Source: UBA1723 sp045629285
Lineage (GTDB): Bacteria; Bacteroidota; Bacteroidia; Bacteroidales; Paludibacteraceae
DNA: 64,000 nucleotides
Direction: 5' to 3'
NCBI GenBank assembly: GCA_045629285.1
Contig: JAZQQY010000053.1
Location: forward strand, 1-64,000
Shown here: piece by piece, positions 44,026-54,033 of the stretch
Layout of the letters: every line of letters begins with the position of its first letter
How positions within the stretch are numbered: position 1 is the first letter of the stretch
The notes under the pieces: generated by a model
Database searches by the model: none
Told to the model about the DNA's origin: nothing
Seen by the model: only the letters and a program-made list of their open reading frames with translations
Translations under genes and position numbers: made by a program

Positions 44026-47000
44026 ATGCGAATAATGCGATACATAATATCCTTGATAGGGTCGCTGTTGTTTGGCAGTGTGTTTGCCAGCCAACAGTTG
44101 AGTTTGTCGCGTTTCGACAACTATACCCAAAAGGATGGACTTAATTATAACATTGTGCAGTGCGCCTATCAGGATGCACAAGGATACATGTGGTTTGGTA
44201 CGAGTCAGGGCCTACACCGTTTCGATGGCTACAAATTCCATCCGTACAAATACGGAAGCCAAGAAGGACAGGTGAGAGGAGAGCTTGTACGTTGTATTTT
44301 CCAGGATTCAAAAAAACGATTCTGGGTCGGTACAGAGAATGGAGGTTTGAACGTCTACGATCAGAGGAACAGAACTTTCTCTGCTGTTCCGTTGGCTAAG
44401 AACGGTCTGGCTAGATATTCTGCAAATTCTGTTGTGGAAGGTCGTGATGGCAAAATATGGGTCGGAACAGACGAAGGTTTGGCATATCTTGACGAAGGGT
44501 TGCTTTTGGAATACTACCATTTCCAGGACTCCGAATCTGGAAGTATACCGTTTATCAAAGAGTTGGAAGTCGATCCGTATGGAAGATTGTGGATAGGTAC
44601 AGGAGAATCAGGAGTAAAACTTTTTGATCCGTCGACAGGAAAACTGGTTTCTGTGATCCAGGATTCAGAAGTTCGTTCGATCTGTGTCAGCAGGGATAGT
44701 GTGGTGTGGATCGGTACTTATGAGAATGGAGTCTACACAGTTGATATCAACGATAAAGAAAACATTACGTTGAAGCATGAAACTGCTTTGCCGACATCTG
44801 GTGCCGAGGCTTCCGTCAAGGCTATTTGTGAAGACCGTGAAGGAAGAATCTGGATTGGAACACGTTCAGGTTTGATTTGTTACGATAGACAGTTGCTGCA
44901 GTATGTGGTCAATGTCAACGATGTCCATAATGAAATCACCCTTGTACACAATTCTGTCATCGACTTGTTTGTTGATAACAAAGGGGATTTGTGGGTCTGT
45001 ACACGTGGCGGTATAAGCTATAGAAATAGTGAAAAACAACCGTTTGCGCTAATTCAGGAGTCGAAAAACGACAATAGATATTTGAACTGCGGCCAAGTCT
45101 ACGCTTTCTTGGAGGTGCCCGGGAAAAAGGTTTGGGTCGGAACGGAGAGCGGAGGTATCAATGTCTACGACATGAACAGCGGTAGGTTCGACTATATCAC
45201 AGAATCTAATTCAGGGCTTTCCGTAAACTGTATCAAGTGTTTGGAAAAAGTCGGCAACGATGTTTTGGCAGGAACCTACATGGGTGGCTTGAATGTGTTG
45301 GATGCTCAAAGTGGTAAGGTAAAACGAGTTTTCCGTCATTCAGATACGGACAAATCGTCTATCAAGAGTGATAACGTATGGAGCATCTGTACTTGCAAGA
45401 ACGGAGATGTTTTGCTTGGTACGGGCAATGGAGTAGAAAAGTACAATCCGAATACAGGTTCATTTGAGCATTTTGATAAGTTGGCTTACGACAAGGAGGT
45501 CTGGAAGATTTACGAGGATTCAGATGGAGATTTGTGGGTTTTCACACCAGAAGAAATCATTGTCCATTTGACTAAGGAAGACCGTACGATCGTATATAAG
45601 GAACGAGCTCGTTCAATCGTGGAAAAGTCGAAGAGTATTTTCTATGTAGGTAGTTTGGAACATGGTCTTGTCGAATATAACAAGTATACAGGCGAGATGG
45701 GAACACTTTCGGAGAAGGACGGCTTGTCCAATAATAACGTCCAGTCTATCCTTGAGTGGAGAGAATTCTTCATCGTCTGCACTACATCCGGTTTGAGTCG
45801 CATACATAAAGGAGATAAAGAGATTGTCAACTATGATGAGCGAGACGGTCTGCAGAGTCGCCAGTTCCATTATGGTGCTGTCTATGCTTGTTCTGACGGA
45901 CGTATCATGGCCGGTGGTAATGCAGGATTTAATATCGTCAATCTTGCAGATGTCGATTTGAATAAGTTCATTCCTCCCGTTGTCCTTGAGGATGTGAAGG
46001 TATTCAACCAGGATGTCCCTGCTGATCAAATGACTGTTGATGAGGCGACAGGAGAGAGTTGTTTGTCCTTGAATTACAACCAGAATATGGTGACGTTCAA
46101 GTATTCGGCTCTATCTTATTCACGTGTCAACAAGAATCAGTTCAAATATCGTCTGGTCGGACAAAACGACAACTGGATTTCGTCTGGTCAGGAAAACAAG
46201 TGTACATACACCAACTTGACCCCAGGCTCGTATGTGTTCGAGGTGATGGGAGCCAACTGTGATGGAGTGTGGAATGAGACTCCGTTGAGAGTAAAACTAA
46301 ATATTGAGCCTCCGTTCTGGAACACGTGGTGGTTTAAGATGTTGATGACTCTGTTGGTGGTGGCTCTTGTTTTGCTATATCTTTACCATTACCGTAGCCG
46401 AATGATTCTTAAGAATAAGTTGGCTCTTGAGAAACAGAGAGCGGAAGAGATGGAGAAAGTGGAGCAATTGAAACTAGATTTCTTCACAAATATATCACAT
46501 GAGTTACGTACACCGCTTACGTTGATCCTTGGACCGTTGTCGAAGATCTTGAAAGATGACAAGGTCTCTTCAGAATCGAAGCAGATGGCTGTCTTGGCTG
46601 AGAGAAATGCAAATAAGTTGTTGCGACTTGTAAATCAGATTCTGGACTTCAGAAAGATAGAAAGCGGTTCATTGCAGGCAGTATATAAGTCAGGTGATGT
46701 CCCTGCTTTACTTGAGTCGATCGTCCGCGCTTTCCAGGCGGAAGGAGAGGCAAAAGGCATTCAGATTTCATTGAATGTTGACGGAACAGCTCGCGGCAAA
46801 CGTATGCTGATTGATTCTGACAAGGTAGAGAAGATTGTCGACAATCTTGTTTCAAACAGTATGAAGTTCACTCCACGTGGAGGCTCGATCACGGTTGCGA
46901 TGGATATGTTGTCGCAACATAAGTATAATTCTGGAAATATCAGCGATAGTTTCCAGATTTCGGTTGCCGACACGGGAAAAGGAATGTCGGAAGACGATCA

Positions 47001-48021
47001 GAAGCATGTGTTCGAGCGATTCTATCAGAGTGATGATGAGAAGAGGGCTGGAATCGGTACAGGAATTGGATTGAACCTAGTCTACGACTTGGTAGGTCTG
47101 ATGGACGGTGAAGTGCTTCTGAATAGTAAAGTAGGCGAAGGAACGAAATTTACAGTGATATTGCCTTTGCTTGAGACTCCGCAAAGTGCCGATGACGATG
47201 AGATGACGTCAGTAGATGAGGAGTCTGTGATTCACGAGAACGATTCATTTGAGGTTTCAGATGAGGACAAACCGGTTCTATTGATTGCAGAAGACAATGA
47301 AGAACTTCGTAAGTTTGTTGCAATCCATTTCGAATCCAGATTCAATGTGGTTGAGGCGGAAGACGGAAAGATTGCGTTGGAAAAGGCGGCAGAACAGATT
47401 CCTGATGTTGTTATTACCGACTTGATGATGCCGAATATTTGCGGTGATGAGTTGTGTAACCAGTTGAAGCACGATGAGAAGACATCACATATTCCGATCA
47501 TATTGCTTACTGCAGTACACAGTAAGGAGAGTGAGATCGAGAGCTTGAAGAGAGGTGCCGACGACTATATCACAAAACCATTCGATATTGAGGTGCTTGA
47601 CCAAAAGGTTATGAACATGATGCGATTGAAGGAGAAGATCCGTAGCCGTTTCAAGATTGAGATGATTTCAGAGCCTACGAAGGTCACTACTCAGTCGCCG
47701 GACGAGAAGTTCATGATCAAGGCGATGAAGGTAATCGAGGATAACCTTGCAGATGCAGATTTCGATATCGAAAAGTTTGCAGTAGAGGTTGGAGTGAGCC
47801 GTATGCAGTTGTATAGAAAGATGAATGCGATCACTGGAATGACAGTGAAGGAGTTCATTAGAAATATCCGTATCAAGCGAGCTAAACAGTTGCTTGAAGA
47901 CGGCGCGATGACCGTTTCTGAGGTGGCATACAATGTCGGCTTCAAGGATATCGCATATTTTAGAAAGTGTTTTAAACAACAAGTAGGAATCAATCCTTCG
48001 GAGATTACCAAAGGAGAATAA
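44026..48021 (+). CDS. Hybrid two-component sensor-regulator (HTCS)
   Basis: 1331 residues from ATG 44026. Signal peptide, then a periplasmic double-propeller sensor made of repeats like 'GRIWIGTRSGL' and 'KKVWVGTESGGINVYD' (about 25-680). Y_Y_Y domain (about 690-760), membrane helix (about 766-788), histidine kinase with H825 in 'ISHELRTPL', 'NLVSNSMKFTPRGG' and 'GIGTGIGLNL'. Receiver domain with D1132 in 'VVITDLMMPN', and AraC-type helix-turn-helix at the C-terminus ('VSEVAYNVGFKDIAYFRKCFK'). HTCS proteins sense oligosaccharides and switch on polysaccharide-use loci. No SusC/SusD pair or glycan locus adjoins it here, so its targets are elsewhere. Confidence 0.92.
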   Translation: MRIMRYIISLIGSLLFGSVFASQQLSLSRFDNYTQKDGLNYNIVQCAYQDAQGYMWFGTSQGLHRFDGYKFHPYKYGSQEGQVRGELVRCIFQDSKKRFWVGTENGGLNVYDQRNRTFSAVPLAKNGLARYSANSVVEGRDGKIWVGTDEGLAYLDEGLLLEYYHFQDSESGSIPFIKELEVDPYGRLWIGTGESGVKLFDPSTGKLVSVIQDSEVRSICVSRDSVVWIGTYENGVYTVDINDKENITLKHETALPTSGAEASVKAICEDREGRIWIGTRSGLICYDRQLLQYVVNVNDVHNEITLVHNSVIDLFVDNKGDLWVCTRGGISYRNSEKQPFALIQESKNDNRYLNCGQVYAFLEVPGKKVWVGTESGGINVYDMNSGRFDYITESNSGLSVNCIKCLEKVGNDVLAGTYMGGLNVLDAQSGKVKRVFRHSDTDKSSIKSDNVWSICTCKNGDVLLGTGNGVEKYNPNTGSFEHFDKLAYDKEVWKIYEDSDGDLWVFTPEEIIVHLTKEDRTIVYKERARSIVEKSKSIFYVGSLEHGLVEYNKYTGEMGTLSEKDGLSNNNVQSILEWREFFIVCTTSGLSRIHKGDKEIVNYDERDGLQSRQFHYGAVYACSDGRIMAGGNAGFNIVNLADVDLNKFIPPVVLEDVKVFNQDVPADQMTVDEATGESCLSLNYNQNMVTFKYSALSYSRVNKNQFKYRLVGQNDNWISSGQENKCTYTNLTPGSYVFEVMGANCDGVWNETPLRVKLNIEPPFWNTWWFKMLMTLLVVALVLLYLYHYRSRMILKNKLALEKQRAEEMEKVEQLKLDFFTNISHELRTPLTLILGPLSKILKDDKVSSESKQMAVLAERNANKLLRLVNQILDFRKIESGSLQAVYKSGDVPALLESIVRAFQAEGEAKGIQISLNVDGTARGKRMLIDSDKVEKIVDNLVSNSMKFTPRGGSITVAMDMLSQHKYNSGNISDSFQISVADTGKGMSEDDQKHVFERFYQSDDEKRAGIGTGIGLNLVYDLVGLMDGEVLLNSKVGEGTKFTVILPLLETPQSADDDEMTSVDEESVIHENDSFEVSDEDKPVLLIAEDNEELRKFVAIHFESRFNVVEAEDGKIALEKAAEQIPDVVITDLMMPNICGDELCNQLKHDEKTSHIPIILLTAVHSKESEIESLKRGADDYITKPFDIEVLDQKVMNMMRLKEKIRSRFKIEMISEPTKVTTQSPDEKFMIKAMKVIEDNLADADFDIEKFAVEVGVSRMQLYRKMNAITGMTVKEFIRNIRIKRAKQLLEDGAMTVSEVAYNVGFKDIAYFRKCFKQQVGINPSEITKGE

Positions 48022-48037
48022 ATAATTGAGGAGAGAG

Positions 48038-49168
48038 ATGGCAAATAGTAGCAAGAGTAGTTTTTTGCATAAATTGAATTTTAAGTATCGTCTTACCATT
48101 TTCAATGAGAATACATTGGAAGAGGCGTGGCATATACGTTTGTCGAGATTGAGTGTTATTTCATTCTGTTTCGCAATCGCTGTAATCTACTTTTTGATTA
48201 TTGCGGTGTTGATCATCAAGACTCCATTGCGTTCGTTCATGCCAGGTTATACAAGTGCAAATGAACTTCGTAAGCAGGTTATCTCCCAAGCTGTACTTCT
48301 TGATTCCCTACAGGAGCAAGCAAAGGTCAACGACCATTACTTGATGATGTTGCAGAAAGTCGTTACCGGCGACATCGAGGTCGGAGATAGTACTGCTACA
48401 CTTAAGGATGTCGTGAAGATGGATATGTCTAAGGTTCAGAATAATCCATCTGAGCGTGAAAACCAGTATTGCTCGCAGTATGAGATTGCCCAGCGCTACG
48501 CTACAAACTCAAAGATTTCCGAGACTAGTAGAAACCGTCTGATGCATCGTCCTGCACTTGGTATTGTGCTTAAGGCATTTGATCCTTATTCCGGAGTAAA
48601 CGGTGTAACTATCAGCGTCGACCCATTGGAGAGCGTTTATTCGGCATTGGATGGTTCGGTCATCTTCGCTGGTTATTCTGCTCACAACCGTTATTGTTTG
48701 CAGATCCAGCACTCAGAAAGTTTGGTGTCGATGTATAAGTTTACTCAACCATTCTTGAAGAGAATCGGAGAACGTGTCCATGCAGGTGAAATCCTAGCTA
48801 CAATGCGTGGTAACGAGACTACAGAGATGACATTTGAGTTGTGGCTAAATGGTCAGCCGCTTGATCCTAACGGTTATATTTCGTTCTCTACAGAGAAACA
48901 GGCCGTTGCTCAGCCTAAGTCGAAGAAATATGAGGCTGAACCGGCTGAACAACCCCAGAGAAGGTCTCGCAGAGACTCGACATATCGCCGTGATACAAAT
49001 CGTGTAGCTCCAAAGCCGCAGACTGCACCAGCAGAGACGACTCCTACAGAAACAGTTCAACCGGCAACTCCGGCATCAGTTCCTGCTTCGTCACCAGCTC
49101 CAAAACCAGAGCAGGCTCCGGCACCTTCACCTGCACCGGCAGAGACTCCAGCGCCAGCAGCCGAGTAA
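48038..49168 (+). CDS. Membrane-anchored LytM/M23-like protein lacking zinc ligands
   Basis: 376 residues from ATG 48038. Cytoplasmic N-terminus, membrane helix about 37-59, a coiled-coil-like segment, a LytM (peptidase M23) fold at about 175-285 and a Pro/Ala-rich tail. M23 enzymes need HxxxD and HxH. Here the first position reads 'GVNGVTISVD' and the last strand 'EMTFELWLNG' where 'HLHFELW' is expected, so the zinc site is absent. It is probably a regulator or activator of peptidoglycan hydrolases, in the manner of EnvC/NlpD, and not an enzyme. Confidence 0.75.
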   Translation: MANSSKSSFLHKLNFKYRLTIFNENTLEEAWHIRLSRLSVISFCFAIAVIYFLIIAVLIIKTPLRSFMPGYTSANELRKQVISQAVLLDSLQEQAKVNDHYLMMLQKVVTGDIEVGDSTATLKDVVKMDMSKVQNNPSERENQYCSQYEIAQRYATNSKISETSRNRLMHRPALGIVLKAFDPYSGVNGVTISVDPLESVYSALDGSVIFAGYSAHNRYCLQIQHSESLVSMYKFTQPFLKRIGERVHAGEILATMRGNETTEMTFELWLNGQPLDPNGYISFSTEKQAVAQPKSKKYEAEPAEQPQRRSRRDSTYRRDTNRVAPKPQTAPAETTPTETVQPATPASVPASSPAPKPEQAPAPSPAPAETPAPAAE

Positions 49169-49186
49169 AGATTAAGTTAGAAATTA

Positions 49187-49210
49187 GATGCCCTGACGGA
49201 CGTCTGTACA
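49187..49210. repeat. Degenerate member of the TGTAGAGACG family
   Basis: Read on the minus strand: TGTACAGACGTCCGTCAGGG, closely matching the element at 53927. It lies between the LytM-like gene and dxr. Confidence 0.4.
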
Positions 49211-49219
49211 AAAATAGAA

Positions 49220-50374
49220 ATGTCACAGAAGATTATTACAATATTGGGTTCTACCGGTTCAATCGGTACACAGGCACTAGATGTAGTGCGTGAGAATCCT
49301 GACAGATATAAGATAGAGTCGCTAACAGCAGGTAGAAATTCATCTTTGCTTATTGAGCAAATCAAGGAGTTTAGGCCTACAATTGCTGTCATTGCTGATG
49401 AGAGCAAGTATGAAGAGGTAAAGAATGCCGTAGCAGGTTTACCTACCAAGGTAATGACAGGTTCGGCTGCCGTGGCAGAAGTTGCAGCCAACGATGCGTC
49501 TGAGATGGTCCTTGTTGCGTTGGTCGGCTATTCTGGTCTTGCTCCTACAATCGCTGCAATCAAGGCTCACAAGAAGATAGCATTGGCCAACAAGGAGACA
49601 TTGGTAGTCGCTGGAGATTTGGTATGCCGCCTATGTCAGGAAAACGGAATCAAGCTTCTTCCCGTCGACTCTGAACATTCGGCAATATTCCAGTGTTTGG
49701 AAGGCGAGCGACATAATAGACTTGAGAAGATTATCCTTACAGCTTCTGGAGGTCCGTTCCGTGGTTGGACTCGTGATAAGTTGGAAAATGTGACTCCAGA
49801 GATGGCATTGAAACATCCAAACTGGAGCATGGGAGCAAAGATCACTATTGATTCAGCGTCGATGATGAACAAGGGATTCGAGGTGATTGAAGCTAAATGG
49901 TTGTTCGACCTTACTCCTGATATGATCGAGGTGCAGGTGCATCCTCAGAGTATCATCCATTCGATGGTGCAGTTCAACGACGGAGCTGTTAAGGCACAGT
50001 TGGGTACCCCAGACATGCGTATTCCGATTTCGTTGGCCATGAGCTATCCTGACAGAATCTACCTAGGTGGAGAACGTTTGGATTTCGGCAAGGTCAAGCA
50101 ACTTACATTCGAGGCTCCTGATCCTAAGGTGTTCCGTAATCTAGCATTGGCTTACGAAGCCTTGGATAAGAAGGGTAATGTGGCTTGCGTAGTAAACGCT
50201 GCTAATGAGATCGTCGTACGTGAGTTTTTGAATAAGAAAATAGGATTCTTGCAGATGTCTGATATTATCGAACAGACTATGGCTAAAATCCCGTATATTG
50301 CACAGCCGACATACGAGGATTATATCCAGACAGATATCGAGGCGAGAAGAGTGGCAGAAAGTTTTATAAAGTAA
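49220..50374 (+). CDS. dxr: 1-deoxy-D-xylulose-5-phosphate reductoisomerase
   Basis: 384 residues. NADPH-binding 'ILGSTGSIGTQALDVV', metal-binding 'LPVDSEHSAIFQCL', 'LTASGGPFRGW', 'HPNWSMGAKITIDSASMMNKG', then 'EVQVHPQSIIHSMV'. It converts DXP to MEP in the non-mevalonate isoprenoid pathway. Directly followed by rseP, as often in Bacteroidetes and proteobacteria. Confidence 0.96.
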   Translation: MSQKIITILGSTGSIGTQALDVVRENPDRYKIESLTAGRNSSLLIEQIKEFRPTIAVIADESKYEEVKNAVAGLPTKVMTGSAAVAEVAANDASEMVLVALVGYSGLAPTIAAIKAHKKIALANKETLVVAGDLVCRLCQENGIKLLPVDSEHSAIFQCLEGERHNRLEKIILTASGGPFRGWTRDKLENVTPEMALKHPNWSMGAKITIDSASMMNKGFEVIEAKWLFDLTPDMIEVQVHPQSIIHSMVQFNDGAVKAQLGTPDMRIPISLAMSYPDRIYLGGERLDFGKVKQLTFEAPDPKVFRNLALAYEALDKKGNVACVVNAANEIVVREFLNKKIGFLQMSDIIEQTMAKIPYIAQPTYEDYIQTDIEARRVAESFIK

Positions 50375-50375
50375 T

Positions 50376-51683
50376 ATGATTTATACGTTAATACAGTTTT
50401 TCGCTTCATTGTCGTTGTTGGTGGTGATCCATGAATTCGGACACTTTATCACAGCGAAGATGTTTGGCGTCCGAGTTGAGAAGTTTTATATCTTCTTCAA
50501 CCCAGGGTTTAGTCTGTACAAATTTAAACCAAAAAATAGCGATACTACCTACGGTATCGGTTGGTTGCCTCTTGGCGGCTATGTCAAGCTTTCGGGAATG
50601 ATCGACGAAAGCTTTGATACAGAGCATGTCAAAGAAGAACCGAAAGAGTGGGAGTTTCGCAGCAAGCCAGCTTGGCAGCGATTGATAATAATGGTCGCTG
50701 GAGTGGTGATGAATTTTCTTCTTGCGATTGCCATATACGCCGGCATCGCTTTCCACTGGGGAGATGTTTATTTGCCACTAGAAAACGCTACTGATGGTAT
50801 GGAATACTGTTGGTCGGCTCATGAAGTTGGATTTATAGATGGAGACAAATTAGTCTCTGCTGATGGTGAAAAACTAAAAAGCTTTTCTGAGGAATCTATT
50901 CGTAAGATTGTCAACGCGAAGACGGTTCAGGTTGAAAGAGACGGAGCTATTGTAGACATTGCAATCCCAGACTCGTTTATGGCTATGTTGATGAGAGAAG
51001 GAAAGGGATTTGCATACTTCCGTACACCGTTTGTCGTACAGGACGTTATAGAAGGAATGCCTGGCCAACATGCAGGATTGCAGGCCGACGATAAATTGTT
51101 GACTATTGATGGCCAGTCAATGTATTTGTCTCAGGCAATGAAGCAGATTGCTTCTCATAAGAACAGGTCGATGGAATGGAGTGTTTTGCGTGGAGCCGAC
51201 ACAGTCAGCTTGACAGTTACTCCAGATATAAACGGAAAAGTAGGTGTGTATATGAAGTCGCCTTACGACATGTATGAGATGTTGCATGTTAGCTATTCTT
51301 TGTTAGAGGCTTTTCCTCAAGGAGTAAATAAAGCGATTAAGAAGATTACCGGTTATGTGTCGGATTTCAAATATGTCTTCACTCCCGAAGGCGCACAGTC
51401 GCTAGGAGGTTTCGGTAGTGTAGCGTCATTGTTCCCGGATTCATTCGACTTCCGCGCATTCTGGTCAATCACCGCATTCTTGTCTGTGATATTGGCATTC
51501 ATGAACTTCTTGCCGATACCAGCGCTTGACGGCGGACATATTTTGTTTGTTTTGATAGAAATCATCACGCGCAAGAAAGTCAGTCCTGAGGTTTTGATGA
51601 AGGCCCAAATGATTGGTGTGGCGTTGCTTTTTGCCTTGATGATATTCGCGAATGTAAACGATGTACTTCGTTTGTTTAAATGA
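50376..51683 (+). CDS. rseP: Site-2 intramembrane zinc protease
   Basis: 435 residues. Zinc motif 'HEFGHF' in the first membrane helix, 'GYVKLSGM', PDZ region(s) about 130-290 ('VIEGMPGQHAGLQADDKLLTIDG'), and the second active-site motif 'LPIPALDGGH' in the penultimate helix. It cuts membrane-bound anti-sigma factors or signal peptides. Stop TGA. It begins 1 nt after the dxr stop. Confidence 0.93.
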   Translation: MIYTLIQFFASLSLLVVIHEFGHFITAKMFGVRVEKFYIFFNPGFSLYKFKPKNSDTTYGIGWLPLGGYVKLSGMIDESFDTEHVKEEPKEWEFRSKPAWQRLIIMVAGVVMNFLLAIAIYAGIAFHWGDVYLPLENATDGMEYCWSAHEVGFIDGDKLVSADGEKLKSFSEESIRKIVNAKTVQVERDGAIVDIAIPDSFMAMLMREGKGFAYFRTPFVVQDVIEGMPGQHAGLQADDKLLTIDGQSMYLSQAMKQIASHKNRSMEWSVLRGADTVSLTVTPDINGKVGVYMKSPYDMYEMLHVSYSLLEAFPQGVNKAIKKITGYVSDFKYVFTPEGAQSLGGFGSVASLFPDSFDFRAFWSITAFLSVILAFMNFLPIPALDGGHILFVLIEIITRKKVSPEVLMKAQMIGVALLFALMIFANVNDVLRLFK

Positions 51684-51692
51684 TGAAATTTA

Positions 51693-52583
51693 ATGACTAT
51701 GCATAAGTCTGGATTTGTAAATATAGTGGGCAATCCTAACGTAGGAAAGTCTACATTGATGAACACTTTGGTGGGTGAGAGAATATCCATCATTACTTCG
51801 AAGGCGCAGACAACGCGTCATCGTATCATGGGTATTGTCAATGGTGAGGATTTCCAAATTGTATACTCCGATACTCCAGGTGTGTTGAAGCCAAACTATA
51901 AGCTTCAGGAGTCTATGCTTGGATTCTCTACAAGCGCCTTGAAGGATGCTGACATTCTTCTTTATGTCACTGACACAGTGGAGAAGGGAATGAAGAACAG
52001 CGACTTCGTTGAGAAAGTGAAGAAGCAACAAGCTCCCGTACTGTTGATCATCAATAAGATCGACCTTACTGATCAGCAAAAGCTTGAGGAGTTGGTGGCA
52101 CAGTGGAAAGAGATTCTTCCTGATGCTGAGATCATTCCAGTGTCGGCAGCCAACAAGTTTAATATCGATTACGTGTTGAAGAGAATCAAGGATTTGTTGC
52201 CTGAGTGTCCACCTTATTTCGATAAGGATGCTTTGACTGACAAGCCTGCACGTTTCTTCGTGACTGAGATCATTCGTGAGAAGATCCTTACTAACTACGA
52301 CCGTGAGATTCCATACGCAGTGGAAGTGGTTGTAGAGCAGTTTAAGGAGAGCGACGACCTTATCAAGATCAGTGCAGTAATCAACGTAGAGAGAGATACT
52401 CAAAAGGGAATCATTATCGGTAAAGGCGGTAAGATGCTTAAGATTGTCGGTACAGAGGCACGCAAAGATATTGAGGCATTCTTCGGTAAGAAAGTGTTCT
52501 TGGAGTTGTTCGTGAAGGTAGAGAAAGATTGGCGAAACAAGGAGATGAAGCTTAAGTCTTTCGGCTACGATGCAGATATTTAA
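51693..52583 (+). CDS. era: GTPase Era
   Basis: 296 residues: G1 'GNPNVGKSTLMN', G3 'DTPGV', G4 'NKID', and a C-terminal KH RNA-binding domain ('IIIGKGGKMLKIVGTEARKDI'). It binds the 3' end of 16S rRNA during small-subunit assembly. ATG 51699 is an alternative start. Followed by der after 26 nt. Confidence 0.95.
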   Translation: MTMHKSGFVNIVGNPNVGKSTLMNTLVGERISIITSKAQTTRHRIMGIVNGEDFQIVYSDTPGVLKPNYKLQESMLGFSTSALKDADILLYVTDTVEKGMKNSDFVEKVKKQQAPVLLIINKIDLTDQQKLEELVAQWKEILPDAEIIPVSAANKFNIDYVLKRIKDLLPECPPYFDKDALTDKPARFFVTEIIREKILTNYDREIPYAVEVVVEQFKESDDLIKISAVINVERDTQKGIIIGKGGKMLKIVGTEARKDIEAFFGKKVFLELFVKVEKDWRNKEMKLKSFGYDADI

Positions 52584-52609
52584 CCCCAAAAAAGAAAGGA
52601 AAAGAAATT

Positions 52610-53926
52610 ATGGCAAGTAATCTTGTAGCTATAGTTGGACGTCCGAATGTAGGTAAGTCCACATTGTTTAATCGTCTTACACAGACGAGAAGCGCCATCG
52701 TTAACGATGCAGCCGGTACTACACGTGACCGTCAGTATGGTAAGGTATTGTGGTGCGGAAAAGAGTTTTCTATTGTCGACACAGGAGGATGGGTAGTCAA
52801 CTCAGATGATATTTTTGAAGAGGAGATCAGAAAGCAGGTGACTATCGCTGTTGAAGAGTGCGATGTTATCCTATTCGTTGTTGATACAATGAATGGTTTG
52901 ACAGACTTGGATTCAGAGGTTGCTCAGTTGCTTCGTCAAAGCAAGAAGCCTGTAGTTGTAGTGTCGAATAAAGTCGACAACAACGACTGGCAGTATGCAT
53001 CTGCTGAATTCTACAAGCTTGGTCTAGGTGAGCCATATTGCGTATCTGCTATCAACGGTAGCGGTACTGGTGATTTGCTCGACCGTGTGCTTGAGGTGAT
53101 GCCTGCACAGGAGGAAGATGAGTCGGTTGACACATTGCCTAAGGTGGCTGTAGTAGGTCGACCTAATGCAGGAAAGTCGTCAATCATCAATGCCTTCATC
53201 GGAGAGGAGAGAACAGTGGTGACTGATATCGCCGGTACAACCCGTGACAGTATCTATACTCGTTATGATAAGTTCGGATACGATTTCTATTTGGTTGATA
53301 CAGCAGGTATCCGAAAGAAAGCCAAAGTCACTGAGGACTTGGAGTATTTCTCTGTAATCCGTTCAATCCGTTCAATTGAAGACTCGGATGTTTGTATCCT
53401 TATGCTTGATGCGACGAGAGGTCTTGAGGCTCAGGATTTGAACATTGTGCAGTTGATTCAGAAGAACAACAAGGGCTTGGTTGTCGTAGTCAACAAGTGG
53501 GATTTGATCGAGAACAAGGATGCCAACAGCTCGGCTAAGTTTGAGCAGAAGATCAAAGAGCGTTTGGCTCCGTTTACAGATTTCCCTGTCATCTTCACAT
53601 CTGTAATCAACAAACAGAGAATATTCAAGGTTATCGAGGCTGCAATCGACGTCTACAAAAACCGTACACAGAAGATTTCTACAAGTAAGTTGAATGAGTT
53701 CTTCTTGCCTTTGATCGAGAACTATCCTCCACCTGCATTGAAAGGTAAGTATATCAAGATCAAGTACGTGATGCAGTTGCCAAACACGCAGGTTCCATCA
53801 TTCGTTTTCTACGCCAACCTTCCACAGTATGTGAAGGATCCGTACAAGAGATTCTTGGAGAACAAGTTGCGTGAGCAGTGGCGTTTGACTGGAACACCAG
53901 TAAACATCTACGTGCGTCAGAAGTGA
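52610..53926 (+). CDS. der: Double-GTPase ribosome assembly factor Der (EngA)
   Basis: 438 residues with two GTPase domains: 'GRPNVGKSTLFN' (residue about 9) and 'GRPNAGKSSIIN' (about 183), each with DTGG/DTAG and NKxD motifs, plus a C-terminal KH-like domain. It acts in 50S subunit maturation. Stop TGA, one base before a palindromic repeat pair. Confidence 0.96.
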   Translation: MASNLVAIVGRPNVGKSTLFNRLTQTRSAIVNDAAGTTRDRQYGKVLWCGKEFSIVDTGGWVVNSDDIFEEEIRKQVTIAVEECDVILFVVDTMNGLTDLDSEVAQLLRQSKKPVVVVSNKVDNNDWQYASAEFYKLGLGEPYCVSAINGSGTGDLLDRVLEVMPAQEEDESVDTLPKVAVVGRPNAGKSSIINAFIGEERTVVTDIAGTTRDSIYTRYDKFGYDFYLVDTAGIRKKAKVTEDLEYFSVIRSIRSIEDSDVCILMLDATRGLEAQDLNIVQLIQKNNKGLVVVVNKWDLIENKDANSSAKFEQKIKERLAPFTDFPVIFTSVINKQRIFKVIEAAIDVYKNRTQKISTSKLNEFFLPLIENYPPPALKGKYIKIKYVMQLPNTQVPSFVFYANLPQYVKDPYKRFLENKLREQWRLTGTPVNIYVRQK

Positions 53927-53953
53927 TGTAGAGACGTCCCGTCAGGGCGTCTC
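53927..53953. repeat. TGTAGAGACG palindrome, first of a pair
   Basis: TGTAGAGACG, TCCC, GTCA, then GGGCGTCTC: nine-base-pair stem with one bulged T, starting right after the der stop. Confidence 0.6.
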
Positions 53954-53963
53954 AGATAGATAT

Positions 53964-53993
53964 TGTAGAGACGGGATATGTTCCCGTCTCCAC
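53964..53993. repeat. TGTAGAGACG palindrome, second of a pair
   Basis: TGTAGAGACGGGA, TATGT, TCCCGTCTCCAC: a 9-bp stem. Two family members 11 nt apart in the same intergenic gap suggest serial insertion or duplication. No T tract follows. Confidence 0.6.
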
Positions 53994-54033
53994 GATAATT
54001 CAAGTAGGATTATTAATCAAAGTACAAAATATA

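Noticed and set aside
51690..52589. 300-codon frame antisense to era
   Set aside because: Full-length shadow of era, whose GTPase and KH motifs are unmistakable.
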